Source: Bacillota bacterium (GTDB lineage Bacteria > Bacillota_A > Clostridia > Christensenellales > Aristaeellaceae). Taken from it: a stretch of 64,000 nucleotides of DNA. The translations under genes and the position numbers were made by a program. The number at the start of each line of letters is the position of its first letter. The stretch's first letter is position 1. This document shows, piece by piece, positions 52,265-60,940 of this stretch. Under the pieces are notes generated by a model. The model did not search any database and had not been told where the DNA came from. It saw nothing but the letters and a program-made list of their open reading frames with translations. The stretch spans positions 124,001 to 188,000 of the forward strand of contig JAEZSP010000017.1 of the NCBI GenBank assembly GCA_023421735.1, given 5' to 3'.

Positions 52265-52522
52265 AAAGCGTCCACAGGAATTCGGCTGCGGAGAACGCAT
52301 GCGGAATGCGGATTCGGAGGCGCCGGATTCCTCTCATCTAGCGGCACTTTTGGCAGATCGGCGCGCGCAGGGCGCAGACGAAGGCGCACGGTTTCGGGAT
52401 TACAAGGAATTCCTCGCGCACAGGGCGCGGGCAAGCAGCATTCGGAGTACTCTTTAACGCCGGAGGAGGCAATGCATTTATTGGAAGAAGAACGAGCAAA
52501 CGAACAATCCACATTGGAATAA
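52254..52522 (+). pseudogene. Small helical protein gene with an apparent frameshift
   Basis: The ATG at 52254, with GAGGGGGAAA upstream, overlaps the S26-like gene. The frame runs as a normal-looking polar helical protein (DSSHLAALLADRRAQGADEG, ARFRDYKEFLAHRAR) and then stops at 52455-52457 after a poor tail. In the -1 frame the sequence continues convincingly, KQHSEYSLTPEEAMHLLEEE, then RANEQSTLE, stopping at 52520-52522. One missing base near 52424-52431 would explain it, giving about 88 residues. No family recognised. It could also be two tiny genes, since GGAGGAGG precedes an ATG at 52472. Confidence 0.55.
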
Positions 52523-52564
52523 GCCCGAACCGGATTCAACATAAAGACACTGATTATAAATAAA

Positions 52565-52586
52565 CGCCGGGAACCCCCGGCTTTCG
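52565..52586 (+). terminator. Possible terminator after the CdaR/S26 unit
   Basis: GCCGGG pairs with CCCGGC over a four-base loop, followed by only TTTC. Short T-run, so a weak call. Confidence 0.45.
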
Positions 52587-52620
52587 ACGTCCGGGCAATT
52601 TCGCCGCGGACCTTGTTTAT

Positions 52621-52720
52621 TTAGGGCTATCCCGCACAAAGCATGCAAGTGCCGATGAGATGAATTTTTGTCAGATTGCGCTTGCAGAATTCGCCGGCGT
52701 AGCAGCGCTACGTCAAGCGG
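52621..52720. repeat. Palindromic intergenic repeat, copy A (left half conserved)
   Basis: From TTAGGGCTATCCCGCACAAAG to GCTACGTCAAG this stretch matches copy B at 63409-63584: a shared GCCGAYGAGATGAATTTT block, a 21-base identical run at about 52673-52693, and the CGTAGCAGCGCTACG centre. The right half has diverged or was replaced (52721-52782, no gene). It sits between two convergent genes. Confidence 0.85.
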
Positions 52721-52782
52721 AGAGCGACAAAGCCAAGGACGAAAGGAGTCGTCGAAAACGCGGTTCTGTTGTGGATGGAGTA

Positions 52783-54477
52783 CTAGCGTTGCGGCGGCTG
52801 GTCATGTGGAATGACCGATTCGATGCGGGTCTGTGGGATAAGAATGACGACACGCGTGCCCTGCATGGGCCTGCTGGTCATGCTGACGCCATACCCTTCC
52901 CCGAACTGCAACTTGATCCGTTCATCCACATTGGTAACGCCGTAGTGCTTGCGCTCGAGCGACTGTTTGAAAATGCTGTGCAGCGTTTCGGCATCCATGC
53001 CCACGCCGTCGTCCTCGACCTCCAATTGGACGTTGCGGTGATTGAGGCGTGCGCGGATATAGAGGGTCAATCGTGCATTTTGCCAGGAGTGATTGACGGC
53101 ATTTTCCACAAACGGTTGAAGAATAAAGCGCGGCGTGCCGAAGGGATAGACCAATTCGTCGATCTCCATGACGACGTCCAACCGATGCTGGTACTGGATC
53201 TTCAGAATATCGAGATACTTTGAGACCTGCGAGATTTCCTGGCGCACGGAGATCAGCCCGGTGCCGCTTGCGAACGTCATGCGATAAAACATGGCGAGCG
53301 CGCGGGTAATGGTATTCACCCGTTTGCCATCGCCCAGAAGGGCCAGATTGCCGATGGAACCCAGTATGTTATACAGAAAATGCGGGTTGATCTGGGCCTG
53401 AAGCATTCTCAGTTCCGTCTGCTTTTGACGCAGCTTTACATAATACTCCCGCTGAAGCAATTCTTCCACGGTATTCATCAGCTCATTGAGCGACCGCACA
53501 AGGGCGCTCAATTCGTTGCGTTCCGGCATCAAAATGCGCATGCCGTAATCGCCCTGGGCGAATTGATCCACCACCTTCGCGATGCGCAGGACGCGCCGGG
53601 ACATCACGGTCGTATAAATAACCGCAAGGGCCAGCATCAGGCAGGTATACAAGGCGGCGAATCGCCGGAGACCGCGCGCGACGCGCTGCGACTCCTGATC
53701 CAGAAATGCGGTGGAAAGATGCGCCGAAACGACGAATGCATCGTCCGGCGAACGCTTGACCAACAGAACCTCAGGCCTTCCCGTTGCAAGCGGCGTGCCG
53801 ACATCCAGAATGGTGCGCCCATTTTTCAGCATGACATCGATGGCGCCGTCTGTAGGAACCACCTCCTGGAGGACTGTCATCATCTCGTCCGCACGCAGGC
53901 AAATGGTCACAAGACCCACCATGCGGTCGCCATCCGGACTCCAGATGCCGCACAGGTGGCAGAGGTCGCGCGCGCCTTCGTCCGCTTCAACCTCCATCCA
54001 TGCATTCATGACCGGATACTCGGAAAAGCGGGTGAACCATGCCTCGCGCTGCGCCTGCTCCATGGGCAATATCGCATACGCAGGCGATTCATCCGCGTTC
54101 GCCGCGGTATCCGCAAGACCATCCAGATAGAGCGTGACCATAACCGAAACGCCCAGTGAACGGGCGAGCGCATCGAGCTGGGCGGGAAATTGGTCCCCGA
54201 CCAGCGTCAGGCGCGCAGCCGCGTCCATTCCGTCGAATTGGCGCAACCGCACATCGTCCGCAAGCGCGCGGGCACCGTTTTGAATGCCCGATTGGATCAG
54301 GGAGATGTGCGTCACCGCTTCTGTGAGTGTCGCATCGTACATCAGCCGTGCTTTGGCGCGGTCGGCAACGGCCAATCGGGGTTGGATGAAAAGGCCGATC
54401 AGAAGCATCGGCACCGCATAGAGCACCAGAAATGCGAAAATCATCAAAGGGTTCATGCGGGAAATGCGGCGTCTCAT
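52783..54477 (-). CDS. Sensor histidine kinase, YesM/LytS-like
   Basis: 564 residues. TM1 is at about 9-31 (LMIFAFLVLYAVPMLLIGLF); an extracytoplasmic sensor domain of about 235 residues follows; TM2 is near 270-290 (LYTCLMLALAVIYTTVM); then a HAMP linker, and the His_kinase domain with QINPHFLYN (phosphoacceptor His near 363), the N-box LQPFVENAVNH and the G-box VEDDGVGMD. YesM-type kinases often control neighbouring carbohydrate genes. Start: ATG 54477; 16 bp after the response-regulator stop. Likely signals to the AraC-type regulator upstream. Confidence 0.93.
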   Translation of the reverse strand: MRRRISRMNPLMIFAFLVLYAVPMLLIGLFIQPRLAVADRAKARLMYDATLTEAVTHISLIQSGIQNGARALADDVRLRQFDGMDAAARLTLVGDQFPAQLDALARSLGVSVMVTLYLDGLADTAANADESPAYAILPMEQAQREAWFTRFSEYPVMNAWMEVEADEGARDLCHLCGIWSPDGDRMVGLVTICLRADEMMTVLQEVVPTDGAIDVMLKNGRTILDVGTPLATGRPEVLLVKRSPDDAFVVSAHLSTAFLDQESQRVARGLRRFAALYTCLMLALAVIYTTVMSRRVLRIAKVVDQFAQGDYGMRILMPERNELSALVRSLNELMNTVEELLQREYYVKLRQKQTELRMLQAQINPHFLYNILGSIGNLALLGDGKRVNTITRALAMFYRMTFASGTGLISVRQEISQVSKYLDILKIQYQHRLDVVMEIDELVYPFGTPRFILQPFVENAVNHSWQNARLTLYIRARLNHRNVQLEVEDDGVGMDAETLHSIFKQSLERKHYGVTNVDERIKLQFGEGYGVSMTSRPMQGTRVVILIPQTRIESVIPHDQPPQR

Positions 54478-54493
54478 GGGCAACGACCGACCT

Positions 54494-55252
54494 TTACACG
54501 TTCGAAGCCGCCCGGCGATAATCGCCCGGCGTCATCCCGTATTTGGTGCGAAACACCTGTATGAAATAAGACGTGCTGGCATATCCGAGGCGCGCGGCAA
54601 GCTCCGACACACCGACGTCGGTCGTCCTGAGCACCGACGCGGCGTGTTCCAACCGGGCATTGAGGATATAGGCCATGAGGCTGACGCCCGTTTGCTGCTT
54701 GAAGGTCGCGCCGAGATAACCCGAAGAATAATGAAGGTGGGCGGCAACCGATTGGAGGGTTACGCCCTGCCCGATGTTGAACTGTATATACTCGATCGCC
54801 CGGGCGGACATGTCGTCCTCCCCACGCCGTGCGGCGGGTTCCTCGGGCAGGGTGGCGCGGTTTTGCAAAACGCTGCCGCACACCTGGTCAAGCACCTCTT
54901 CCAGCTCGCATTCATCCACAGGCTTGAGCACATAGCCGCTGGCCTGCAGCCGGATGGCGCGCTGCGCATAGTGAAATTCGTCATGCCCGCTGATGAAGAT
55001 TGCTTTCAAATGCGGGATGAAAGTGAGCGCCTCCTCATAAAGGGCGATGCCATCGACGATGGGCATCTGGATATCCGACACCAACAGCTCCAAATCCAGA
55101 TGATCGTTGATAAACGCCATGGCTTCGTGGGCGTTGCAGGCCGTTCCCGCGACGCAGATTCCGTGGTCCTTCCAACGGATCAGATGCGTCATCACTTCAA
55201 GATCCAGCGGCTCGTCGTCCACCATCAGCATTCGAATGGGTTTATGCGTCAT
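54494..55252 (-). CDS. Response regulator with AraC-type DNA-binding domain (YesN-like)
   Basis: 252 residues. The receiver domain has acidic D12-D13, phosphoacceptor D60 (LLVSDIQMPIVDG), and the conserved Lys in SGYVLKPVDE. The AraC double helix-turn-helix is at about 150-250 (VTLQSVAAHLHYSSGYLGA, VGVSELAARLGYASTSYFIQ, then YGMTPGDYRR). Phosphorylation by the adjacent kinase should activate transcription, most likely of the divergent importer operon starting at 56683. 29 bp after the URO-D-like gene. Confidence 0.95.
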   Translation of the reverse strand: MTHKPIRMLMVDDEPLDLEVMTHLIRWKDHGICVAGTACNAHEAMAFINDHLDLELLVSDIQMPIVDGIALYEEALTFIPHLKAIFISGHDEFHYAQRAIRLQASGYVLKPVDECELEEVLDQVCGSVLQNRATLPEEPAARRGEDDMSARAIEYIQFNIGQGVTLQSVAAHLHYSSGYLGATFKQQTGVSLMAYILNARLEHAASVLRTTDVGVSELAARLGYASTSYFIQVFRTKYGMTPGDYRRAASNV

Positions 55253-55281
55253 CGCCGCCTCCTACAATCCTTTTTGAGGTT

Positions 55282-56352
55282 TCAGGACCAGCGCGTGATG
55301 CGGTCGACCGCCGCCCGCGCCTCGTCTTCATCGGAAATTCCCGCGATATGTGAAAACCATACGCCCTCGGGGCGGAGCGTCTCAAAGATCTGGGAAAGCT
55401 CGCGCACATGGCAATTCATCTGAATGCCCTTGCCCGCCGCCTGTATTTTTTGATAGACACGCACCCAGCGATGGTACCCCTCATGCCCCGCGCCGCACAC
55501 CCATTGCACCGCGTCCAGTTCCGGAATTTCCAAAAGCGAATCCAGATGCCGCAGCGCCCCGGGGCCATCCAGGTGATAGATGCTGCGCTCATAGAACTTA
55601 CACTCCTGGCGAATGCCATCCAGAAAGACGTCGTCAAACATCTGCTTGCTGATCATGCAGCTGAAATCATTGGACGGGATATAAAACGTGCCGTCGTGGA
55701 TAAGCGGCGTCCAGGAGGTAATCGGCATACCCGCTTCGCGCAGCATGTGATAGAACACGCCGTAAACGGCGTAGTATTCGGGCATCGACTGATCGAGCAT
55801 GCGCCGCACCCATTCGGGATTGTCGACCATGTCCATCGCGAGTTCCTGGGGATCCCGCAGCGCCGCAAGATGGTCCCCGCCGGGATGCAGGTCGGTCAGT
55901 CCCACGATAAAATGGCCCTTCCCATATTCAATCAGCCGCTTTGTAAACGCCACCATCTTGGCAAACAGCGGATGATTGACGTTGAGCCGCGCCTTTCCAA
56001 AATCGGCCTCCCAATCGTGAATAACGGGCTTTGACCAGGTTGTATCCGCGCCGTATTCATACCCGCAGCCGCACCACGCCGAAAAGATTTCGGGCCCGAG
56101 ATTCGGAAACGCGATGGGCAGCGCATCGTACAAAAAGCGTGCGGCACGCAACTGGCGATCGATCATCTCTGCGCGATAATCGACATCCAGCCACTTTTCT
56201 TCCAATGTTGCGTAATTGCGCTGTACCATGTCGGGCCGGACTTTTCCGGGCAGAACGATGGAAACCGGTGGGCGGTCGATGATCTGGCGGTTCCAAAACG
56301 CATCGTAACGCGCCTTGACCTCATCGTAATCGGGCTTCAGGCTCAAGTTCAT
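55282..56352 (-). CDS. Uroporphyrinogen decarboxylase (URO-D/MtaA)-like protein of unknown substrate
   Basis: 356 residues. The URO-D barrel is suggested by LGPEIFSAWCGCGYEYGADT, LTDLHPGGDHLAALRDPQEL, SWTPLIHDGTFYIPSNDF, LDGPGALRHLDSLLEIPELD and GIQMNCHVRELSQIFETLRP. The His/Cys pattern resembles MtaA-like corrinoid methyltransferases more than true HemE, and no haem-synthesis genes are near. Such proteins often neighbour sugar transporters in Clostridia, with no known reaction. Start: ATG 56352; first gene of a unit with a two-component system, divergent from the importer. Confidence 0.8.
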   Translation of the reverse strand: MNLSLKPDYDEVKARYDAFWNRQIIDRPPVSIVLPGKVRPDMVQRNYATLEEKWLDVDYRAEMIDRQLRAARFLYDALPIAFPNLGPEIFSAWCGCGYEYGADTTWSKPVIHDWEADFGKARLNVNHPLFAKMVAFTKRLIEYGKGHFIVGLTDLHPGGDHLAALRDPQELAMDMVDNPEWVRRMLDQSMPEYYAVYGVFYHMLREAGMPITSWTPLIHDGTFYIPSNDFSCMISKQMFDDVFLDGIRQECKFYERSIYHLDGPGALRHLDSLLEIPELDAVQWVCGAGHEGYHRWVRVYQKIQAAGKGIQMNCHVRELSQIFETLRPEGVWFSHIAGISDEDEARAAVDRITRWS

Positions 56353-56682
56353 CCTTGTCTTCCTCCTTTGGCGAGCGACGGATCGCACGGGCAATCTTCC
56401 GGGCATGCCCCGATCCTTTTCACCAATGTATCACTCTTTTAACCGCCGCACAAGGATATGGCAATATCATTTTTGCATGAAAATGTCGGTAAGTCAATGG
56501 ATTGTTTTCGCGCTATTGTAAATTCTCTGTGTCACCCATATACTGAATGTAGAAGCACCGCGGCGCGTGCATCCGCGGGCGACGGCATTTGGAAGGGGGG
56601 AACCCGGGCAAAAGAAGAGGGACCGAACAGATCGCGCCACTCACCGACAATGCATTTTAAAGAAATCAGAGGAGGAAGCATC
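56353..56682. promoter_or_regulatory. Divergent control region between URO-D-like and importer operons
   Basis: This 330-bp gap holds no gene. The open frame that runs in from 56458 is only an upstream extension of the binding-protein frame. The stretch 56450-56540 is AT-richer (for example TTGCATGAAAATG and ATTGTTTTCGCGC), where promoters or AraC-type sites would be expected, but no clean -35/-10 pair stands out. Confidence 0.5.
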
Positions 56683-58683
56683 GTGAAAAGAGCATTAGGC
56701 CTGATTTTGACCGCTTTGCTGATCATGACGATGGTGCCCACTGTGGGCGCACCGGCGGAGAGCGCAACCCCCGCCAGTTATTCGCAATCCCCGATTCTCG
56801 ACGCGCTCGTCGCCGACGGAACGCTTCCGCCGGTTGAGGAGCGCCTGCCCGTCAACCCGCTTGTGTACACGAAGGAATTCAACGCCATTCCCACAGAAGA
56901 CATGGACTTCGTATCGGGCGAATACGGCGGCGTCATGCGCCTGGCCGATCCGTCTGCCGAGGGCGGCATGGCGCCTGAGGTTTGGTGTTTCTCGAACGAG
57001 CCGCCGCTCATGACGCCCTCCATCGACGTACTGGGGCAGAACAAGCTCGGCAAGCTGCGGGGCAACTGGCTGGAGAGCTACGAATCGAACGAGGATTTCA
57101 CCGTCTACACGTTCAAGATTCGCGAGGGTCTGAAGTGGTCGGACGGCGTGCCGGTCACCACCGAGGACGTCATGTTCCTGTATGAAGACTACTACCTCTA
57201 CACCGGGCTCGGCTCGATTCCGCTGTGGCTGCGTGCTAACATGAAGATGAGCAACAACCCCGGCGTCATCGCCGCGGTGGATGAGTACACATTCACGATT
57301 ACATTCGACATTTCCTATCCCCTCCTGCCGCTGTATATGGCGGACCCGTGGAACAGCTACAGCATGCTGATGCTTCCCAAGCACTACATGAAGCAGTTCC
57401 ACATCAAGTATACGACGCTTGAAGAAATGGCCCCGGCGCTGGAGGAAATGCAGTTGGAATCCGACAACTGGGTGCGCCTGTTCCAGAACCGCAACACCGG
57501 CGCAGCTTCCATGAGCGAATACGCCATCGGCTATCCCAGCATTTGCCCGTGGCTGTACGACGGCAGTCCCGCGCAGGGCGTCTACACCTATAAGCGCAAT
57601 CCCTATTATTACAAAGTCGACTACGAAGGAAAACAGCTTCCCTACATCGACGGCATCGAACAGGTATGGGTGACCGACCTGTCCGGGCAGGTGATGAAGG
57701 CCGTTGCGGGCGATGTGGATTTCGCGGTTAACCGCACGAACGTCACGGATTATCCGTTGTTTATTGAAAACTCGATTCAGGAAAAGCCCGACTCCAATTA
57801 CGACGTGGCGCTGCTGGAACAGCACGTGACGCCCACGGACATCTTCCTGAATCTCACCTATGACGACGAAGTCTGGCGCAAGGTTGTGAACACGCTGGAA
57901 TTCCGGCAGGCACTCAACTATGCCATCAACCGCGAGAGCATCATTGAGACGGTGCAGTTGGGCTACGGCGATTTCCCGGACATTCCGCGCGTTCCCTATG
58001 AATACAACGTGGAGAAGGCGAACGCCATGCTCGACAGCCTGACCGAGCTGGGTCTCGATCAGCGCGACGCCGAAGGTTGGCGACTCGGCCCCGACGGGCA
58101 GCGCTTCGTCATCAACTTTGAAGTGGCGGTCTGGACGCAGGGCAGCGACATCGTGACGGAAATGGTGGCGCAGGACTGGCGCGACGTGGGGGTCTACACC
58201 ACAATGAAGGTAATCGACACCTCGCTGAGCAGCAGCCGCCGCCTGAACAATACCCTCCAGGGCGACTGCTTCTGGCTGGATATGCACGTATGGCCCTGCA
58301 ATCCCACATCCTATCATCGCGGCATGAACGTCATCATGGACAACTGGGGCGTTCTGTGGCGCAACTGGTACTTTAACAAGGATCGCACGGATCTCGCGCT
58401 TGATGCGGACGGCAATCCCGTGCAGTTTGAAGAGCCGCCGGCCATCATTCAGGAATTCATCGGGAAGATGGAAGCCTGCATCGAAGGCGCAACGCAGGAG
58501 GAACGCGATGCCGCTCTGGAAGAAGCGCAGCAGATGATTTCGGACAACGTGTTCTTCTTCCCCATTGCGACCAGCGGATACCCGATGATCTTCAACAAGA
58601 ACATGGGCAACATGCCGGTCAACACCCGGTACGGCATCTCCGCCGCCTATTCAGGCGAGCAGTTCTTCTACATGCCCGAATAA
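56683..58683 (+). CDS. ABC transporter extracellular solute-binding protein, family 5
   Basis: 666 residues. Signal peptide VKRALGLILTALLIMTMVPT, ending near GAPAES, no evident lipobox. The mature start is YSQSPILDALVADGTLPPVE, then ERLPVNP, as in the other two binding proteins here. Family-5 features: YTFKIREGLKWSDG, DVMFLYEDYYLY, RNPYYYKVDYEGKQLPYIDG, LNYAINRESIIETV. Start: GTG 56683 after AGGAGGAAG; the ATG at 56458 and others upstream lack support. First gene of the importer operon; followed by two stable hairpins. Confidence 0.94.
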   Translation: MKRALGLILTALLIMTMVPTVGAPAESATPASYSQSPILDALVADGTLPPVEERLPVNPLVYTKEFNAIPTEDMDFVSGEYGGVMRLADPSAEGGMAPEVWCFSNEPPLMTPSIDVLGQNKLGKLRGNWLESYESNEDFTVYTFKIREGLKWSDGVPVTTEDVMFLYEDYYLYTGLGSIPLWLRANMKMSNNPGVIAAVDEYTFTITFDISYPLLPLYMADPWNSYSMLMLPKHYMKQFHIKYTTLEEMAPALEEMQLESDNWVRLFQNRNTGAASMSEYAIGYPSICPWLYDGSPAQGVYTYKRNPYYYKVDYEGKQLPYIDGIEQVWVTDLSGQVMKAVAGDVDFAVNRTNVTDYPLFIENSIQEKPDSNYDVALLEQHVTPTDIFLNLTYDDEVWRKVVNTLEFRQALNYAINRESIIETVQLGYGDFPDIPRVPYEYNVEKANAMLDSLTELGLDQRDAEGWRLGPDGQRFVINFEVAVWTQGSDIVTEMVAQDWRDVGVYTTMKVIDTSLSSSRRLNNTLQGDCFWLDMHVWPCNPTSYHRGMNVIMDNWGVLWRNWYFNKDRTDLALDADGNPVQFEEPPAIIQEFIGKMEACIEGATQEERDAALEEAQQMISDNVFFFPIATSGYPMIFNKNMGNMPVNTRYGISAAYSGEQFFYMPE

Positions 58684-58693
58684 ACGGACGGGC

Positions 58694-58760
58694 GCGGACC
58701 GGAGGAACCGTGTTCCTCCGGTCCGCATGCGGCGGGAGACGTAAAACGCCGTCCCGCCGC
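58694..58760 (+). other. Tandem intercistronic hairpins after the SBP gene
   Basis: A perfect 15-bp stem (58694-58708 with 58712-58726, GCGGACCGGAGGAAC and its complement), then a second 9-bp stem (58729-58737 with 58752-58760). No T-run; likely protects the binding-protein mRNA and lowers downstream expression. Confidence 0.8.
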
Positions 58761-58792
58761 GTCACCAAGCGGGACGAGGGAGGGAATCCTGA

Positions 58793-59797
58793 GTGATCAA
58801 GTATATCGTGAAGCGGTTGATGACGCTGATCCCGCTTTTGCTGGTTCTGTCGTTTTTCACATTTTTTCTGATCCAGCTTCCGGAAGGCGACTATTTAAGC
58901 ATGTATATTCAACAGCTTCGCACGTCGGGCACAGCGGTGGACGATGCGGAAGTACAGCGCCTGACCGCGATGTATGGCGTGGACAAGCCATTTTTAGAGC
59001 AATACTTCATATGGATCAAGAACATCGTCACCAAATTCGATTTCGGGCGTTCGTTCCAATGGAACAAACCGGTTTTGGAGGTCATCGCCGACCGAATCGT
59101 GCTGACGACTCTCATCTCCCTATTGAGCACGGCATTCGTATGGGCGGTGGCGGTCCCCATCGGCATCTATTCGGCGGTGCGCCAATATTCCCTGTTTGAT
59201 TATTTTTTTACGTTCATCGGTTATATCGGCCTTGCCACGCCGGGCTTTGTGCTGGCGATCGTCGTCGTGTGGCTGGCGTATTCGCAGCTCGGATTGAGCG
59301 TCACGGGGCTCTTTTCATCGGAGTACCTCGCCGCCGGGTGGAGCTTTGGCAAGATACTGGACCTTTTGAAACACATTTGGGTGCCGGTGATCATATTGGG
59401 CGTATCGGGTACGGCGGGAATCATCCGCGTGATGCGCGGCACGCTGCTAGATGAATTAAAAAAGCAGTATGTCACAACCGCTAAGGCGAAGGGCATGAAA
59501 AATGTACGGCTTCTGATGAAATATCCAGTGCGCGTGGCCATCAACCCAATGATTTCGACCATCGGCTGGATGCTTCCTTCCCTGATCTCCGGCGAGGTCA
59601 TCGTGTCGATCGTCTTAAATCTGCCGACATGCGGACCGATTCTCCAGCGTGCAATCATGTTGCAGGATATGTATCTGGCGGGCGGATTCATGGTGATCCT
59701 CAGTTCCTTGACGGTCATCGGCACGCTCGTATCGGATATCCTCCTGTCATGGGCCGATCCGCGCATTCGCTTCAGCGGAAAGGGGGGACAGATATGA
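58793..59797 (+). CDS. Opp/Dpp-type ABC transporter permease (OppB-like)
   Basis: 334 residues. TM1 (LMTLIPLLLVLSFFTFFLIQ), then LPEGDYLSMYIQ, a charged external helix, and five further membrane helices. Coupling motif QYVTTAKAKGMKNVRLLMKY. It is clearly paralogous to the permease at 42053 (shared LPxGDYL, FDFGRSFQWN-type segment, YPVRVAINPMISTIGW). Start: GTG 58793 after GAGGGAGGG. Confidence 0.95.
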   Translation: MIKYIVKRLMTLIPLLLVLSFFTFFLIQLPEGDYLSMYIQQLRTSGTAVDDAEVQRLTAMYGVDKPFLEQYFIWIKNIVTKFDFGRSFQWNKPVLEVIADRIVLTTLISLLSTAFVWAVAVPIGIYSAVRQYSLFDYFFTFIGYIGLATPGFVLAIVVVWLAYSQLGLSVTGLFSSEYLAAGWSFGKILDLLKHIWVPVIILGVSGTAGIIRVMRGTLLDELKKQYVTTAKAKGMKNVRLLMKYPVRVAINPMISTIGWMLPSLISGEVIVSIVLNLPTCGPILQRAIMLQDMYLAGGFMVILSSLTVIGTLVSDILLSWADPRIRFSGKGGQI

Positions 59798-60930
59798 CGG
59801 CGCCTCGGGTGAATCTGTTTCAACGCAAGGCTGCGAAAAAGAACGACGACCGGTTTTACTATGCGTCGCAATGGAAGCTGATGATGCTCAAATTCAAAAG
59901 GCACCGCGTCGCCATGATCGCGGTGTTCGGATTGGCGCTTCTGTATCTGGTCGCGCTGTTCGCCAATTTTGTGGCCCCATATTCCGCAGTGACGCGGTTT
60001 GAGGCTTATAAGTCGGCACCCCCGATGGTGGTGCACATCTACGACCGGGGAACCGGCTTTCATGCGCCGTTTGTGTACGGCGTCAAATTGGAGCGCAACA
60101 AAAAGACGCTGCGGATGGAATCCATCACCGATTACGAAACGCGCATTCCCCTCTCCTTCTTCGCGTCGGGCGAGCCCTACAAGCTGTGGGGAATGATCGA
60201 GACGGATCTTCACCTGGTTCAGCTTTCGACGGGCGAGCCGCTTTTGCTGGCGGGATCGGATGACATGGGCCGCGACCTGTTTTCGCGGATCATATTCGGA
60301 TCGCGGATCTCATTGACCATCGGCCTTGTGGGCGTATTCATGTCGTTTTTGCTGGGCATTGTCATCGGCTCGATTTCGGGGTATTTCGGCGGAATCATCG
60401 ATAACGTGATCCAGCGCATCATCGACTTTCTGATTTCGATTCCCTCTTTGCCCCTGTGGATGGTGCTGTCCGGCTCGCTGCCGCGCACATGGTCGACGGA
60501 ACAGACCTATCTGGCGATCACGATACTGCTCTCAGGGCTCGGCTGGTGTGCGCTGGCGCGCGTGGTGCGCGGAAAGATCCTCGCGCTGCGCGAAGAGGAA
60601 TTCGTCAATGCCGCGCGTGTTGCGGGCGCGAAGGAGAGGCGCATCGTGTTCCGGCACCTGCTGCCGTCATTTGCAAGCTACCTGATCGTGAGCATTTCAC
60701 TGTCGATTCCCAGCATGATATTGGGCGAGACATCGCTGAGCTTCCTCGGACTGGGTCTGCAGGCACCCGCTGTGAGCTGGGGCGTTCTGTTGCAGGACGC
60801 CCAGAACGTGACCGCCGTGGCCCACCAGCCGTGGAAACTGATCCCGGTCATTTTTGTGATTCTGGTGGTTTTGCTGTTCAACTTCCTGGGCGATGGCCTG
60901 CGCGACGCGGCCGACCCCTACTCCACGTGA
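59794..60930 (+). CDS. Opp/Dpp-type ABC transporter permease (OppC-like) with long external loop
   Basis: 378 residues. TM1 at about 41-61, then an external loop of about 95 residues (62-156) containing PLSFFASGEPYKLWGMIETD before GSDDMGRDLFSRIIFGSR. Five more helices follow, with coupling motif EFVNAARVAGAKERRIVFRH. The loop matches the one in the permease at 40932. ATG 59794 overlaps the OppB stop (ATGA). Confidence 0.94.
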   Translation: MTAPRVNLFQRKAAKKNDDRFYYASQWKLMMLKFKRHRVAMIAVFGLALLYLVALFANFVAPYSAVTRFEAYKSAPPMVVHIYDRGTGFHAPFVYGVKLERNKKTLRMESITDYETRIPLSFFASGEPYKLWGMIETDLHLVQLSTGEPLLLAGSDDMGRDLFSRIIFGSRISLTIGLVGVFMSFLLGIVIGSISGYFGGIIDNVIQRIIDFLISIPSLPLWMVLSGSLPRTWSTEQTYLAITILLSGLGWCALARVVRGKILALREEEFVNAARVAGAKERRIVFRHLLPSFASYLIVSISLSIPSMILGETSLSFLGLGLQAPAVSWGVLLQDAQNVTAVAHQPWKLIPVIFVILVVLLFNFLGDGLRDAADPYST

Positions 60931-60940
60931 GGTGAGGCAT

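Noticed and set aside
56695..58317. Minus-strand open frame of 540 codons opposite the solute-binding protein
   Set aside because: Antisense shadow of a clear binding protein; composition rich in Val/His/Arg.
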